Assembly: GCF_023091225.1 (NCBI RefSeq)
Contig: NZ_JAHWXM010000001.1
Location: 682,001-746,000 of the forward strand
From: Microbacterium galbinum
GTDB taxonomy: Bacteria; Actinomycetota; Actinomycetes; Actinomycetales; Microbacteriaceae
Direction of reading: 5' to 3'
Length of the DNA: 64,000 bases
Shown: positions 1 through 11,750 of the stretch, piece after piece
How positions within the stretch are numbered: the first letter of the stretch is position 1
Layout: every line of letters begins with the position of its first letter
Made by a program: the position numbers and the translations under genes
Notes under the pieces: generated by a model
Database searches by the model: none
Seen by the model: the letters and a program-made list of their open reading frames with translations, nothing else
What the model was told of the DNA's origin: nothing

Positions 1-132
1 GGCCTCCGACAACGCCGAGAACAGCGCCTCGCGATCGGTGCCGTCGACATTGCGGACATCGAAGTCCGGGCCCAGGGCCTCGATCGTGGCAGGAGAGAGA
101 ACTTCGGCGATGAGCACTACGGGCTTCGGCAC
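1..132 (-). CDS. serA: D-3-phosphoglycerate dehydrogenase, N-terminal fragment cut by the window edge
   Basis: The 44 codons run from a GTG start at 132 off the left edge. The peptide begins MPKPVVLIAEVLSPATIEAL, continues to a D-x-R-N-V-D-G-T-D motif, and matches the first beta-alpha unit of bacterial SerA. SerA oxidises 3-phosphoglycerate to 3-phosphohydroxypyruvate, the first step of serine synthesis, in the cytoplasm. Established knowledge: in actinobacteria serA often follows ilvB-ilvN-ilvC on the same strand. Here it has the same orientation as ilvC but lies about 5.5 kb further on, with unrelated genes between. Only the N-terminus is visible, so catalytic residues and the C-terminal ACT/ASB domains cannot be checked. 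The name rests on short but characteristic similarity. Confidence 0.8.
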   Translation of the reverse strand, partial: MPKPVVLIAEVLSPATIEALGPDFDVRNVDGTDREALFSALSEA

Positions 133-243
133 AGTGGATCCTTCGGGGCAACACAATAGGGGCCGATGCGCCGCACGCCTTCGGGGGCGCGATCTCCTCC
201 ACTGTACCCGAGGGGATCGCTCGGCTTTACCGTGTGACGCCCG

Positions 244-576
244 TCAGGCGGCGATGAGCCCGAGGCTCAACGACAGCACGCAGAGCCAGAAGACCGCCAC
301 GATCCCGAGGCCGGCGAGCAGCGCCAGAGCGAGTTCACCCGCGCGACGGCGACGTCCGATCGCGGAGGCGAACACGAAGACGATCGCGGGGAACACGACG
401 CCGAACAGCAGCGTGATCCACCCCCCAGCGGTCAGCCCTCCCTGCGCCATCTGGATCAGGTGCGCGACGGCGTTCCACACCGCATAGGCGTAGAACAGCC
501 CGGCCAGCCCCAGGACGAGGCCGGTGATCCAGCGGGGCGAGGTGCGCGTGCTGTCGATGCTCTGCTCGGCGCTCAT
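244..576 (-). CDS. small membrane protein of unknown function
   Basis: A 110-residue protein starting MSAEQSIDSTRTSPRW. It has three predicted hydrophobic helices: about residues 17-40 (beginning ITGLVLGLAGLFYAYAVWN), 48-68 and 79-105. A short basic loop (GRRRRAG) lies between the last two, so it is an integral membrane protein. The ATG overlaps the stop of the upstream gene by 4 bp (ATGA), which indicates translational coupling and a two-gene unit. I do not recognise the family. The gene sits just upstream of serA on the same strand and could be co-transcribed with it; about 110 bp separate them with no evident terminator. The function is unknown. Confidence 0.75.
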   Translation of the reverse strand: MSAEQSIDSTRTSPRWITGLVLGLAGLFYAYAVWNAVAHLIQMAQGGLTAGGWITLLFGVVFPAIVFVFASAIGRRRRAGELALALLAGLGIVAVFWLCVLSLSLGLIAA

Positions 577-1064
577 GCTCCGATCACCCCCACGGTCACG
601 AACGGCCACGGCACGAGGAGCACGACACCGAGCAGGAGAAGGGATGCCCGCACCCACGACGCCCGCCCGCGGGTGAGCACCCACGTGGCCAGGAACCACA
701 GCGCGGGTGCGGCGACCGCCAGCACGAACCACGGGACGAACATCTCGTCGGCGACGAAGAAGTTGGCGAGCGGCTTGAGCCTCAGACCACCGACCACCCA
801 GCCGATCGAGTACAGGAGGTACACACCACCGACGACACCCGTGATGAGCAGCATCGCCGTGCTCAGGGGTGCACGCTCGTCTTCCTCTTCCGCTCGGTCG
901 TCCCCGAGGGGCGCGGCGTGCTGCGACGGACCCTCGACGCGATCGGCGACGACGGGGGCAGGCGTTTCGGCGGCGATCTTCTCGCGCCTCACCGGAGCCG
1001 GACGCGCGAGCGACGCGTCGTCATCCCCGTCCCAGTTCAGGGCGTCATCGGAATCGGAGGTCAT
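573..1064 (-). CDS. membrane protein with acidic N-terminal tail, unknown function
   Basis: A 163-residue protein starting MTSDSDDALNWDGDDD. The first 70 residues are acidic, low in complexity and probably disordered. Three hydrophobic segments follow, around residues 72-92 (LLITGVVGGVYLLYSIGWVV), 105-125 and 138-160. The ATG at 1064 was chosen because the acidic 'LNWDGDDD' start is a natural N-terminus; a longer in-frame extension runs into the promoter of the divergent gene at 1126. The stop overlaps the ATG of the next gene by 4 bp, so the two are probably made together and may form a complex. I know of no functional assignment. Some database entries with similar tails are labelled 'DNA polymerase III gamma/tau', which the membrane segments here argue against. 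Confidence 0.75.
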   Translation of the reverse strand: MTSDSDDALNWDGDDDASLARPAPVRREKIAAETPAPVVADRVEGPSQHAAPLGDDRAEEEDERAPLSTAMLLITGVVGGVYLLYSIGWVVGGLRLKPLANFFVADEMFVPWFVLAVAAPALWFLATWVLTRGRASWVRASLLLLGVVLLVPWPFVTVGVIGA

Positions 1065-1125
1065 GTCTCCAGCGTAGGACACCTCGTCCACTAGGCTCGG
1101 CGTCACGACCGAGGAGGGGGCCATC

Positions 1126-2040
1126 GTGGCTGAGCAGCGCACAACGAATGCAGAGGGTGTCGAACCGCCCGCGAACTGGAAGCCGACCCCCGAAGCGAAG
1201 GCGAAGGCCACACGCTTCCGCTGGATCGCCGGAGCGCTGTGGCTCCTCGCGATCGTCGGTGAGGCCGTCGGCATCTTCTGGTTGCTCCGTCAGCGCGTGT
1301 TCGTCGGCGAGGACGGCACGTTCGTCCGCGACCCCGACACCGGTCTGCTCGAGGAGCAGGGCGTCACGGCGCAGTTCCCGCAGTGGGCGTTCATCGCGCT
1401 GCTCGTGCTGCTCGTCGTCATCGCCGCACTCTCGATCACCGGGTCGGTGCTCTGGAAGAAGGCCAATCGCCTGGACCCCGCGCGGAGATCCGACACCGTG
1501 CGCTTCTTCGTGCAGAATCAGCTCGGCGCGATCATCGCCGTCGTGGCGTTCCTCCCCCTGATCATCCTGGTCTTCCTCAACAAGGACATGGACAAGGGCC
1601 AGAAGACGACGGCGGGCATCGTCGGCATCGTGCTCGCGGCGATCGCGGTGTTCATCGGCGTCGACTTCGACCCGCCCTCCGTCGAGCAGTACACGGCCGA
1701 TCAGTCCGCGGTGATCCAGCTGCTGGGCAAGGACGAGGTCGTGTGGGTCGACGGCGGCGCCGTCTATCACGTGTGCGACGAGGTGTCGGCGATCCAGACC
1801 GGCAGCGAGATCCGCACCGGCACCACCGCCGAAGCGGTCGAGGCCGGCAAGATCCGCCTGACCCTCCAGTTCGGCTCCGAGCTGCGCGCCTGCGGCCTCC
1901 CGGTCCCCGAGAACGACGAGGAGATCACCGAGGCTCTCCGCGCGATCCAGGCCGGACAGGTCGACACCGTGCTGCCCGCACCGGTGTGGGCGGACCCGGC
2001 GGAGGCCCCGCTCGTCGTCGAAGAGGCCCCGGCGAGCTGA
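1126..2040 (+). CDS. conserved actinobacterial membrane protein, unknown function
   Basis: A 304-residue protein starting from GTG at 1126, with a strong ribosome site (GAGGAGGGGG at 1111-1120) and a TAGGCT -10-like box near 1093. It has four hydrophobic helices, at about residues 33-55, 84-108, 132-150 and 160-180. A C-terminal soluble domain of about 120 residues follows and contains a paired-cysteine pattern (YHVCDEV and LRACGLPV). The extreme C-terminus is rich in Pro, Ala and Glu. The two cysteines could form an extracytoplasmic disulfide if the domain is outside the cell; that is inference. It is divergent from the acidic-tail membrane protein at 573-1064, and all three membrane proteins here may be related in function. 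I do not recognise a named family. Confidence 0.75.
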   Translation: MAEQRTTNAEGVEPPANWKPTPEAKAKATRFRWIAGALWLLAIVGEAVGIFWLLRQRVFVGEDGTFVRDPDTGLLEEQGVTAQFPQWAFIALLVLLVVIAALSITGSVLWKKANRLDPARRSDTVRFFVQNQLGAIIAVVAFLPLIILVFLNKDMDKGQKTTAGIVGIVLAAIAVFIGVDFDPPSVEQYTADQSAVIQLLGKDEVVWVDGGAVYHVCDEVSAIQTGSEIRTGTTAEAVEAGKIRLTLQFGSELRACGLPVPENDEEITEALRAIQAGQVDTVLPAPVWADPAEAPLVVEEAPAS

Positions 2041-2056
2041 TCGCCGGATTCGTCGC

Positions 2057-2719
2057 TCAGTCCGCGCCGAGAGCGTCGACGAGACGCTCCTGCGCCGACG
2101 AGAGGTGGATGCCGAGAACGGCGGTGGCCCGCTCTGCTTCACCGGCCGCCAAAGCGTCGAGGATCTCGGCATGCTGGGCGGCGATGACGCCGGCCTCGAG
2201 CAGACGACGGCCCTGCACCTGCGCCATGCACATCCGCGCCTCGTCGAGCACACTGCGGTACATCCGGCCCGTTCGAGCGCTGCCGAGGGCATCGATCAGC
2301 GCCGTGTGGAAGCGCAGATCGGGATCGACGGTGGCGGGATCGGGCCCCGCGGGCATCGCCTGGATCTCGGCGTTCGCCGCGATCGCCGCGGCCGGTACCG
2401 TGCGCGTGCTGGCGAGCTCTCGCAACGCCGCGCTCTCGAGTCGCGTCCGGGTGCGATAGACGTCGCGCACGGTCTCCGGGTCGATCGCCACGACACGGGC
2501 ACTGCGGTGCGCGGTGCGCTCGAGGAGGCCCGCGGCGACGAGCTGCTCGATCGCGGCCTTCGCGCTCGGCCGAGCGACCGCGTACTCCTCCGACACGAAT
2601 GCTTCGGTGAGCGCCGAGCCTGAGCGGAGGTCCCCGCTCAGGATGCGATCCCGCAGCCGTGACGTGACGGCATCGACGACGCCGACGACCGCGAGCGGGG
2701 CATCCGTGGGACTGTTCAC
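2057..2719 (-). CDS. GntR-family transcriptional regulator, FCD subfamily
   Basis: A 220-residue protein with an N-terminal winged helix (about residues 12-78; core RLRDRILSGDLRSGSALTE, recognition-helix region around ARPSAKAAIEQLVAAGLL) and an all-helical FCD ligand domain (about 85-215). FCD regulators bind organic acids such as lactate, glycolate or gluconate, often with a metal held by Asp and His residues. Candidates here are DPDLRFHTALIDA and the later QHAEI. The gene reads away from the 2-hydroxyacid dehydrogenase at 2794, so it very likely controls that gene and itself. The start is GTG at 2719. A TAACCT -10 box (complement of 2726-2731) lies 6 bp before it with no Shine-Dalgarno, implying a leaderless mRNA. 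The ligand is unknown; a 2-hydroxy acid is inferred from context. Confidence 0.9.
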   Translation of the reverse strand: MNSPTDAPLAVVGVVDAVTSRLRDRILSGDLRSGSALTEAFVSEEYAVARPSAKAAIEQLVAAGLLERTAHRSARVVAIDPETVRDVYRTRTRLESAALRELASTRTVPAAAIAANAEIQAMPAGPDPATVDPDLRFHTALIDALGSARTGRMYRSVLDEARMCMAQVQGRRLLEAGVIAAQHAEILDALAAGEAERATAVLGIHLSSAQERLVDALGAD

Positions 2720-2755
2720 CCACTCAGGTTAGCGAGATCCTCGTCATCGGTACAC

Positions 2756-2766
2756 TTGTCTGACAA
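2756..2766. promoter_or_regulatory. operator of the divergent GntR/FCD regulator
   Basis: A perfect palindrome TTGTC-T-GACAA lies in the 74-bp gap between the GntR gene and the dehydrogenase. FCD-type GntR proteins typically bind short TNGTnnnACNA palindromes, which this matches. It sits just upstream of the regulator's own -10 box and between the dehydrogenase start and a possible TACACT -10 (2751-2756), a position suited to repressing both directions. Confidence 0.65.
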
Positions 2767-2793
2767 TCTTCCATCAGCGCCGAGGAGCCTCCC

Positions 2794-5628
2794 GTGTCGA
2801 TCACTCTCGCCGAACCACTCGACCCGACGATCCTCGGACCGTCGACCGAGGTGCACGCCCGCTCGATCGACCGGTTCGCCCGGGCGCACGACGCCTCGCA
2901 CTACCTGCTCGTGCCGGATGCCGTGCTCTCCCCCACCGACGCCGCGGGAGTGGCCCGGGTGTTCGAGGCCGTGCGCGCAGCGGGGCGCACGCTCACGTTC
3001 CGCTCCGGGGGCACGAGCCTCTCGGGACAGGGCGTCAGCGGCGACATCCTCGTCGACACGCGCAGCGGGTTCCGCGACATCCGCGTCGAGGACGACGGCG
3101 CCTCGGTGCGGGTCGGCCCCGGCGCCACCGTGCGCCAGGTGAACACGCGTCTGGTGCGCCACGGTCGCAAGCTCGGCCCCGACCCCGCCAGCGAGATCGC
3201 CTGCACGATCGGGGGTGTCGTCGCCAACAACTCCAGCGGCATGGCCTGCGGCATCGTCGAGAACTCCTACCGGACCGTGGAGTCTCTGCTCCTCGTCCTG
3301 CCGAGCGGCACCGTCCTCGACACCGCACTTCCCGACGCCGATGAGCGCCTGCGCGACTCCGACCCCGACCTCGCCGCGGGGCTCCTCGCCCTCCGCGCAC
3401 AGCTGCTGTCCTCCCCCGAGAACGTCGCCTTCGTGCGCCGCCAGTTCTCGATGAAGAACACGATGGGCTACGGCATCAACGCCCTCCTCGACTTCGACAC
3501 CCCGGTGCGCATCCTCGAGCACCTCGTGATCGGCTCGGAGGGCACACTCGCCTTCGTCGCCGAGGCGCGCTTCCGCACCATCCCGATCCGTCCCGCGATC
3601 GCCACCGGCCTGCTCGTGTTCACCACGCTCTCCGATGCGATGGCCGCCCTCCCCGGGCTCGGCGACCTCGGGCTCGCCACGATCGAGCTCCTCGATGCCG
3701 CCTCACTCCGCGTCGCGCAGGGGCTCGGCGATGTGCCCGCCGCGATCGCCGACATCGATGTCGATCAGCACGCGGCACTCCTCGTCGAGGTCCATGCCGG
3801 CAGCACCGAGGAGTTGGCGATCGACAGTGCGACCGCGCTCGCACACTTCGCCGACCTCCCCCTCGCGATCGAGGCGGCGCTGACCACCGACGCCTCGGAG
3901 CGCGCGGCGCTGTGGCACGTGCGCAAGGGCCTCTACACCGCTGTCGCCGGAGCACGTCCGTCCGGCACCACCGCGCTGCTCGAAGACATCGTCGTGCCGG
4001 TCGACCGTCTGCTGGTGACCTGCGAGCGCCTGATCGAGCTGTTCGCCGCGCACGACTACGAGGGGTCGGTGATCTTCGGTCACGCCAAGGACGGCAACGT
4101 GCACTTCCTGCTCAACGAACGCTTCGACGATCCCGACAGCGTCGCGCGCTACCGGCGCTTCACCGACGACCTCGTCGAGCTCGTGCTCGGCCAGGGCGGC
4201 TCGCTGAAGGCGGAGCACGGGACGGGGCGCATCATGGCGCCGTTCGTCCGCCGTCAGTACGGCGATGAGCTGACCGACATGATGTGGTCGATCAAGCGTC
4301 TCTTCGATCCCGCCGGCATCCTCAATCCGGGCGTCGTGCTCTCCGACGACCCGGACTCGTACCTCCGCGACCTCAAGCGCGTGCCGACGGTCGAGAAGGA
4401 GGTCGACCGGTGCGTCGAATGCGGCTACTGCGAGCCGACGTGCCCGAGCAAGAGCATCACCCTCACCCCGCGCCAGCGCATCGTACTGCGGCGCGACATG
4501 GCCTGGGCCGAGGAGCAGGGAGACACCGCGCTTCTCGAGGACCTGCGCGCCGACTACGACTACGACGGAGTGCAGACCTGTGCGGTCGACGGCATGTGCG
4601 CAGTCGCGTGCCCCGTCGACATCAACACCGGCGATCTCGTCCGTCGCCTGCGCGCCGAGGAAGCGTCGAAGATCGAGGACGGCCTCTGGGATGCCGCGGC
4701 GAAGGGCTGGGGCGCCGTGACGCGCGTCGGCGGTACGGCGCTGACCTTCGCCTCCGCCCTGCCCGCCCCGATCGTGACCGGTGCGACCCGGGTCGGACGA
4801 GCGATCCTGGGATCCGATACCGTCCCTCTCTACGACGGCGGACTCCCGCGCGGCGGTACGAAGGCGCCGTCCGCCCAGAACCCGTCCGACGCCCGTGCCG
4901 TGTTCTTCGGGGCGTGCATCGGCACGATGTTCGGCGCGGAGGGGCACGGAGAGGGGTCGAGGGACGCGGTCCGCGCGCTTCTCGATCGGGCCGGGATCGC
5001 CGTGGTGATCCCGGAGGATGCCGGCGGAATGTGCTGCGGCACGCCCTGGAAGTCGAAGGGGCACCTCGCCGGCTACGACCGCATGACGAAGCGCGTGCTG
5101 TCGAGCCTCTGGGAGGCGAGCCGATTCGGCGAGCTCCCGGTCGTGTGCGATGCCGCCTCCTGCACCGAGGGGCTCCACACGATGCTCGCGAAGTCCGTCT
5201 CCGAGTATCCGGAGTACGCAGGCCTCGTCATCGAGGACGCGACGACCTACATCGCTCGGGAGGTGCTGCCCCGCGTGACCGTTCAGGCGAAGCTCGACAG
5301 TGTGGCGGTGCATCCGACCTGCTCGACGACCGCGCTCGGAGCGACCGGCGCGCTGACCGAGATCGCCGCGGCCGTCGCCACGGAAGTGTTCGTTCCCGAC
5401 GGCTGGGGATGCTGCGCCTTCGCCGGAGATCGGGGCATGCTGCACCCCGAGCTCACTGCCAGCGCGACCGCGGTCGAATCGGAGGAGGTACGTGCGGCCG
5501 ATGCCGATCGGGGCGGCTTCGACGCCTTCGTCTCCGCGAACCGCACGTGCGAGATCGGGATGACCCGCGCCACGGGACAGCCGTACCGTCACGTCGTCGA
5601 GGTGCTCGAGGAGCTCACCCGCCCCTGA
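2794..5628 (+). CDS. FAD- and Fe-S-binding 2-hydroxyacid dehydrogenase (D-lactate dehydrogenase / glycolate oxidase type)
   Basis: A 944-residue fusion of a GlcD-like flavoprotein and a GlcF-like iron-sulfur protein. The PCMH FAD-binding domain spans about 35-215, with the SGGTSLSGQ and NNSSGM motifs. The FAD-linked oxidase C-terminal domain follows, with HGTGR at about 475-479. Two 4Fe-4S motifs come next: CVECGYCEPTCP from Cys540, and CAVDGMCAVACP from about Cys596. Last are two CCG domains (MCCGTPW near 745, HPTC near 839, WGCCAF near 870). Such enzymes oxidise D-lactate, glycolate or D-2-hydroxyglutarate and pass electrons to the membrane quinone pool. The exact substrate cannot be told from the sequence. 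GTG was chosen as start because CGAGGAG lies 6-7 bp before it. Regulation is probably by the divergent GntR protein through the palindrome at 2756. Confidence 0.88.
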   Translation: MSITLAEPLDPTILGPSTEVHARSIDRFARAHDASHYLLVPDAVLSPTDAAGVARVFEAVRAAGRTLTFRSGGTSLSGQGVSGDILVDTRSGFRDIRVEDDGASVRVGPGATVRQVNTRLVRHGRKLGPDPASEIACTIGGVVANNSSGMACGIVENSYRTVESLLLVLPSGTVLDTALPDADERLRDSDPDLAAGLLALRAQLLSSPENVAFVRRQFSMKNTMGYGINALLDFDTPVRILEHLVIGSEGTLAFVAEARFRTIPIRPAIATGLLVFTTLSDAMAALPGLGDLGLATIELLDAASLRVAQGLGDVPAAIADIDVDQHAALLVEVHAGSTEELAIDSATALAHFADLPLAIEAALTTDASERAALWHVRKGLYTAVAGARPSGTTALLEDIVVPVDRLLVTCERLIELFAAHDYEGSVIFGHAKDGNVHFLLNERFDDPDSVARYRRFTDDLVELVLGQGGSLKAEHGTGRIMAPFVRRQYGDELTDMMWSIKRLFDPAGILNPGVVLSDDPDSYLRDLKRVPTVEKEVDRCVECGYCEPTCPSKSITLTPRQRIVLRRDMAWAEEQGDTALLEDLRADYDYDGVQTCAVDGMCAVACPVDINTGDLVRRLRAEEASKIEDGLWDAAAKGWGAVTRVGGTALTFASALPAPIVTGATRVGRAILGSDTVPLYDGGLPRGGTKAPSAQNPSDARAVFFGACIGTMFGAEGHGEGSRDAVRALLDRAGIAVVIPEDAGGMCCGTPWKSKGHLAGYDRMTKRVLSSLWEASRFGELPVVCDAASCTEGLHTMLAKSVSEYPEYAGLVIEDATTYIAREVLPRVTVQAKLDSVAVHPTCSTTALGATGALTEIAAAVATEVFVPDGWGCCAFAGDRGMLHPELTASATAVESEEVRAADADRGGFDAFVSANRTCEIGMTRATGQPYRHVVEVLEELTRP

Positions 5629-5645
5629 CCACCACCGGACGCGAA

Positions 5646-5677
5646 AGAGCGGGCGCCCCTTCCGGGACGCCCGCTCT
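5646..5677. terminator. bidirectional rho-independent terminator
   Basis: A 10-bp stem (5646-5655 with 5668-5677, core AGCGGGCG/CGCCCGCT) lies between the convergent dehydrogenase and ilvC genes. It is followed by CGTTTAT on the + strand and preceded by GCGAAA, which reads as a T-run on the minus strand. It should stop transcription from both sides. Confidence 0.8.
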
Positions 5678-5691
5678 CGTTTATCGGTCGA

Positions 5692-9115
<3,424 letters not shown>

Positions 9116-9187
9116 GACTTTCCTTCTGGTGATCTGTAGGGCATCGGATGCCGGAGACGACGATGCTGCGTGCCGAACGAGTCGGGA

Positions 9188-10903
9188 TCAGCCCGTCGTC
9201 GCGCCTTCGGCGGCGGACCGCACGAGGCGTGAGTACTTGGCAAGAACGCCACGGGTATAGCGCGGGGGAAGCGGCTCCCAGCCAGAGCGGCGGGAGGCGA
9301 GCTCCGCCTCGTCGACGAGTAGGTCGAGAGAGCGAGCTGCGATATCGACCCGTATCAGATCACCATCGCGCACGAAGGCGATAGGACCTGCGTCCACCGC
9401 TTCGGGTGCTATGTGGCCGATGCACAGGCCGGTTGTGCCGCCTGAGAATCGTCCGTCCGTCAAGAGTAGTACATCTTTTCCGAGTCCCGCGCCCTTGATG
9501 GCCGCGGTGATCGCGAGCATCTCGCGCATGCCCGGCCCGCCCTTCGGGCCCTCGTAGCGGATCACCACGACGTCGCCGGCGTTGATCTCGCCGTTCGCCA
9601 GAGCATCCATCGCTCCGCGCTCGCGCTCGAACACGCGCGCCGGGCCCTCGAACACGTCGGCGTCGAAGCCTGCGGACTTCACGACCGCTCCCTCCGGGGC
9701 GAACGAGCCGTGCAGGATCGTGATGCCGCCGGACGCGTGGATGGGGTTGTCGAACGTGTGGATGACGTCGCCGTCGACGGGATCGGGGTTGAGGTCACGC
9801 AGGTTCTCGGCGACCGTCTTGCCGGTGACCGTGAGCGCGTCGCCGTGGATCAGGCCCTCGTCGAGCATCGCCTTCATGATCACGGGGATGCCGCCGTGGC
9901 GGTCGACGTCGTTCATCACGTACTTGCCGAAGGGCTTCATGTCGGCGACGTGCGGCGTCTTGCTGCCGATGCGGTTGAAGTCGTGCAGGCTCAGGTCGAT
10001 CTCGGCCTCGCGAGCGATCGCCAGCAGGTGCAGCACGACGTTGGTCGAACCACCGAGCGCCATAGCGAGGGCGATCGCGTTCTCGAACGACTCCTTCGTC
10101 AGGATGTCCTTCGTGGTGATCCCCTGGCGCAGCAGGTTGACGACGGCCTCGCCGGAGCGGTGGGCGAAGTAGTCACGGCGGCGGTCGGCCGAGGGCGGCG
10201 CCGCGGAGCCGGGAAGGCTGAGCCCCAGGGCCTCGGCCACCGAGGCCATCGTGTTGGCGGTGTACATGCCGCCGCAGGCACCCTCTCCGGGAGCGAAGGC
10301 GCACTCGATGCGCTTCAGGTCCTCCTCCGTCATGCGACCCGCACGACAGGCGCCGACGCCCTCGAAGGAGTCGATGATCGTGATGTCCTTCTCGGTGCCG
10401 TCGGAGAGCTTCACCCATCCCGGCGCGATCGAGCCGGCGTAGAGGAACACGCTCGACAGCCCCAGGCGCGCACTCGCCATGAGCATGCCGGGGATGGACT
10501 TGTCGCAGCCCGCGAGCAGCACGGTTCCGTCGAGGCGCTCGGCCATGATGACCGTCTCGACCGAGTCGGCGATGACCTCGCGCGAGACGAGCGAGAAGTG
10601 CATGCCCTCGTGGCCCATCGAGATGCCGTCGGAGACGGAGATCGTGCCGAACTGCAGCGGGTAGCCACCGCCCGAGTGCACGCCCTCCTTCGCACCCTGC
10701 GCGAGCCGGTCGAGACTCAGGTTGCAGGGCGTGATCTCGTTCCAGCTCGAGGCGATGCCGATCTGGGGCTTCTCCCAGTCCTCGTCGCCCATGCCGACGG
10801 CACGCAGCATGCCTCGTGAGGTCGTGGCTTCGATGCCGTCGGTGACGACACGACTGCGGGGCTTGATGTCGATGGACGCGCTGGCAGGATCGTGCGGAGA
10901 CAT
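9188..10903 (-). CDS. ilvD: dihydroxy-acid dehydratase
   Basis: An Fe-S dehydratase of 571 residues making the 2-oxoacid precursors of valine and isoleucine. Visible family motifs are [12 protein letters not shown] (first cluster cysteine), [14 protein letters not shown] (second cysteine) and [16 protein letters not shown] (third cysteine). The C-terminal [19 protein letters not shown] loop carries the active-site serine. Three cluster cysteines suggest the 2Fe-2S type found in actinobacteria. The ATG lies only 9 bp after the otsB stop, so ilvD may be transcribed from the trehalose genes upstream as well as from a local promoter inside otsB; none could be identified with confidence. Confidence 0.97.
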   Translation of the reverse strand: MSPHDPASASIDIKPRSRVVTDGIEATTSRGMLRAVGMGDEDWEKPQIGIASSWNEITPCNLSLDRLAQGAKEGVHSGGGYPLQFGTISVSDGISMGHEGMHFSLVSREVIADSVETVIMAERLDGTVLLAGCDKSIPGMLMASARLGLSSVFLYAGSIAPGWVKLSDGTEKDITIIDSFEGVGACRAGRMTEEDLKRIECAFAPGEGACGGMYTANTMASVAEALGLSLPGSAAPPSADRRRDYFAHRSGEAVVNLLRQGITTKDILTKESFENAIALAMALGGSTNVVLHLLAIAREAEIDLSLHDFNRIGSKTPHVADMKPFGKYVMNDVDRHGGIPVIMKAMLDEGLIHGDALTVTGKTVAENLRDLNPDPVDGDVIHTFDNPIHASGGITILHGSFAPEGAVVKSAGFDADVFEGPARVFERERGAMDALANGEINAGDVVVIRYEGPKGGPGMREMLAITAAIKGAGLGKDVLLLTDGRFSGGTTGLCIGHIAPEAVDAGPIAFVRDGDLIRVDIAARSLDLLVDEAELASRRSGWEPLPPRYTRGVLAKYSRLVRSAAEGATTG

Positions 10904-10912
10904 GCAGGCAGT

Positions 10913-11710
10913 CTATTCCCGCCCGGCGGCCCGCTCGTCCGCCAGCGCGCCGAGAAGGCGAGCGACATCGACGGGTCCGTCGACGCGCAGCGCCGCGGCG
11001 CTCTCCCCCGGGCCGACACGCACGCCGAGATCGCCCGGCTGCAGCACGCGCATGGCGTCTTCATCGGTGACGTCGTCGCCGGCGAAGAGGATGCCGGTGG
11101 CGTGGAAGCGCTCGCGGAGCACTCCGATCGCGGCGTCCTTGCCCTCCGTCCGCGACGAGAACTCGAGCACGCGATGGCCCGCGCGGCGGCGCCAGTGCGG
11201 GAACCGCTCGGCGGCGAGCGCGTCGATCTCGGCGAAGAGCTTCTCCTCGGTCTCCCGATCCGCCCGACGCGTGTGCACGCCCATGCCGAAGGTCTTCGGC
11301 TCGAACTCGGCGCCTTCGTAGCGGTCGATGATCGGACGAGCGGCCGCCCAGAGTTCCTCTCGGGCACCCTCCTCGGTGGCGTCGCCGGTCGGTGCGGCCT
11401 CGCCCTCGCCGGGGAACCAGTACTGCGCGCCGTGCGATCCCGCGAGGGCGACCGGCGAGTCGTCCTCGTGCTCGGTGATGATGCGGAGGTCGTGCAGGCT
11501 GCGCCCGGAGACGAACGAGACGATCGTGTCGGGCAGGGTCGTCAGACGACGGATCTGTTCCACGGTCTCCGGCAGCGCGCGGGCCGCCATGGGATCGGGC
11601 ACGAGCGGCGAGGCGACGCCGTCGAAGTCGAGGGCGACGACGAGGCGCTCGGTACGCGCGAGCGCGCTCAGTTCGGGCGAGGGGGTTCCGGGGTTCCAGG
11701 GGCTGGTCAT
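10913..11710 (-). CDS. otsB: trehalose-6-phosphate phosphatase
   Basis: A 265-residue HAD-superfamily phosphatase that removes phosphate from trehalose-6-phosphate. Motif I is VALDFDGVASPL (nucleophile Asp and acid/base Asp, near 25-27). Motif II is VSFVSGRSLHDL. The Lys region is VLEFSSRTEGKDAAIGVL. Motif IV is FAGDDVTDEDAMRVL. The cap domain lies between motifs II and III. The start is ATG at 11710, 40 bp downstream of otsA, giving a two-gene trehalose operon. Trehalose acts as osmoprotectant and carbon store in actinobacteria. The order otsA-otsB is usual; the close adjacency to ilvD is not. Confidence 0.95.
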   Translation of the reverse strand: MTSPWNPGTPSPELSALARTERLVVALDFDGVASPLVPDPMAARALPETVEQIRRLTTLPDTIVSFVSGRSLHDLRIITEHEDDSPVALAGSHGAQYWFPGEGEAAPTGDATEEGAREELWAAARPIIDRYEGAEFEPKTFGMGVHTRRADRETEEKLFAEIDALAAERFPHWRRRAGHRVLEFSSRTEGKDAAIGVLRERFHATGILFAGDDVTDEDAMRVLQPGDLGVRVGPGESAAALRVDGPVDVARLLGALADERAAGRE

Positions 11711-11750
11711 GGGTGTCTCCAGTCGTGGGGGTGGGAAGATGCGGGGCGGC

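Noticed and set aside
573..1064. DNA polymerase III gamma/tau subunit
   Set aside because: Only the acidic low-complexity tail could give such a hit; three transmembrane helices and no AAA+ motifs exclude it.
9116..9187. Attenuator leader before ilvB
   Set aside because: Only a 5-bp hairpin (9140-9152) is present, with no leader peptide rich in branched-chain codons and no alternative stems.
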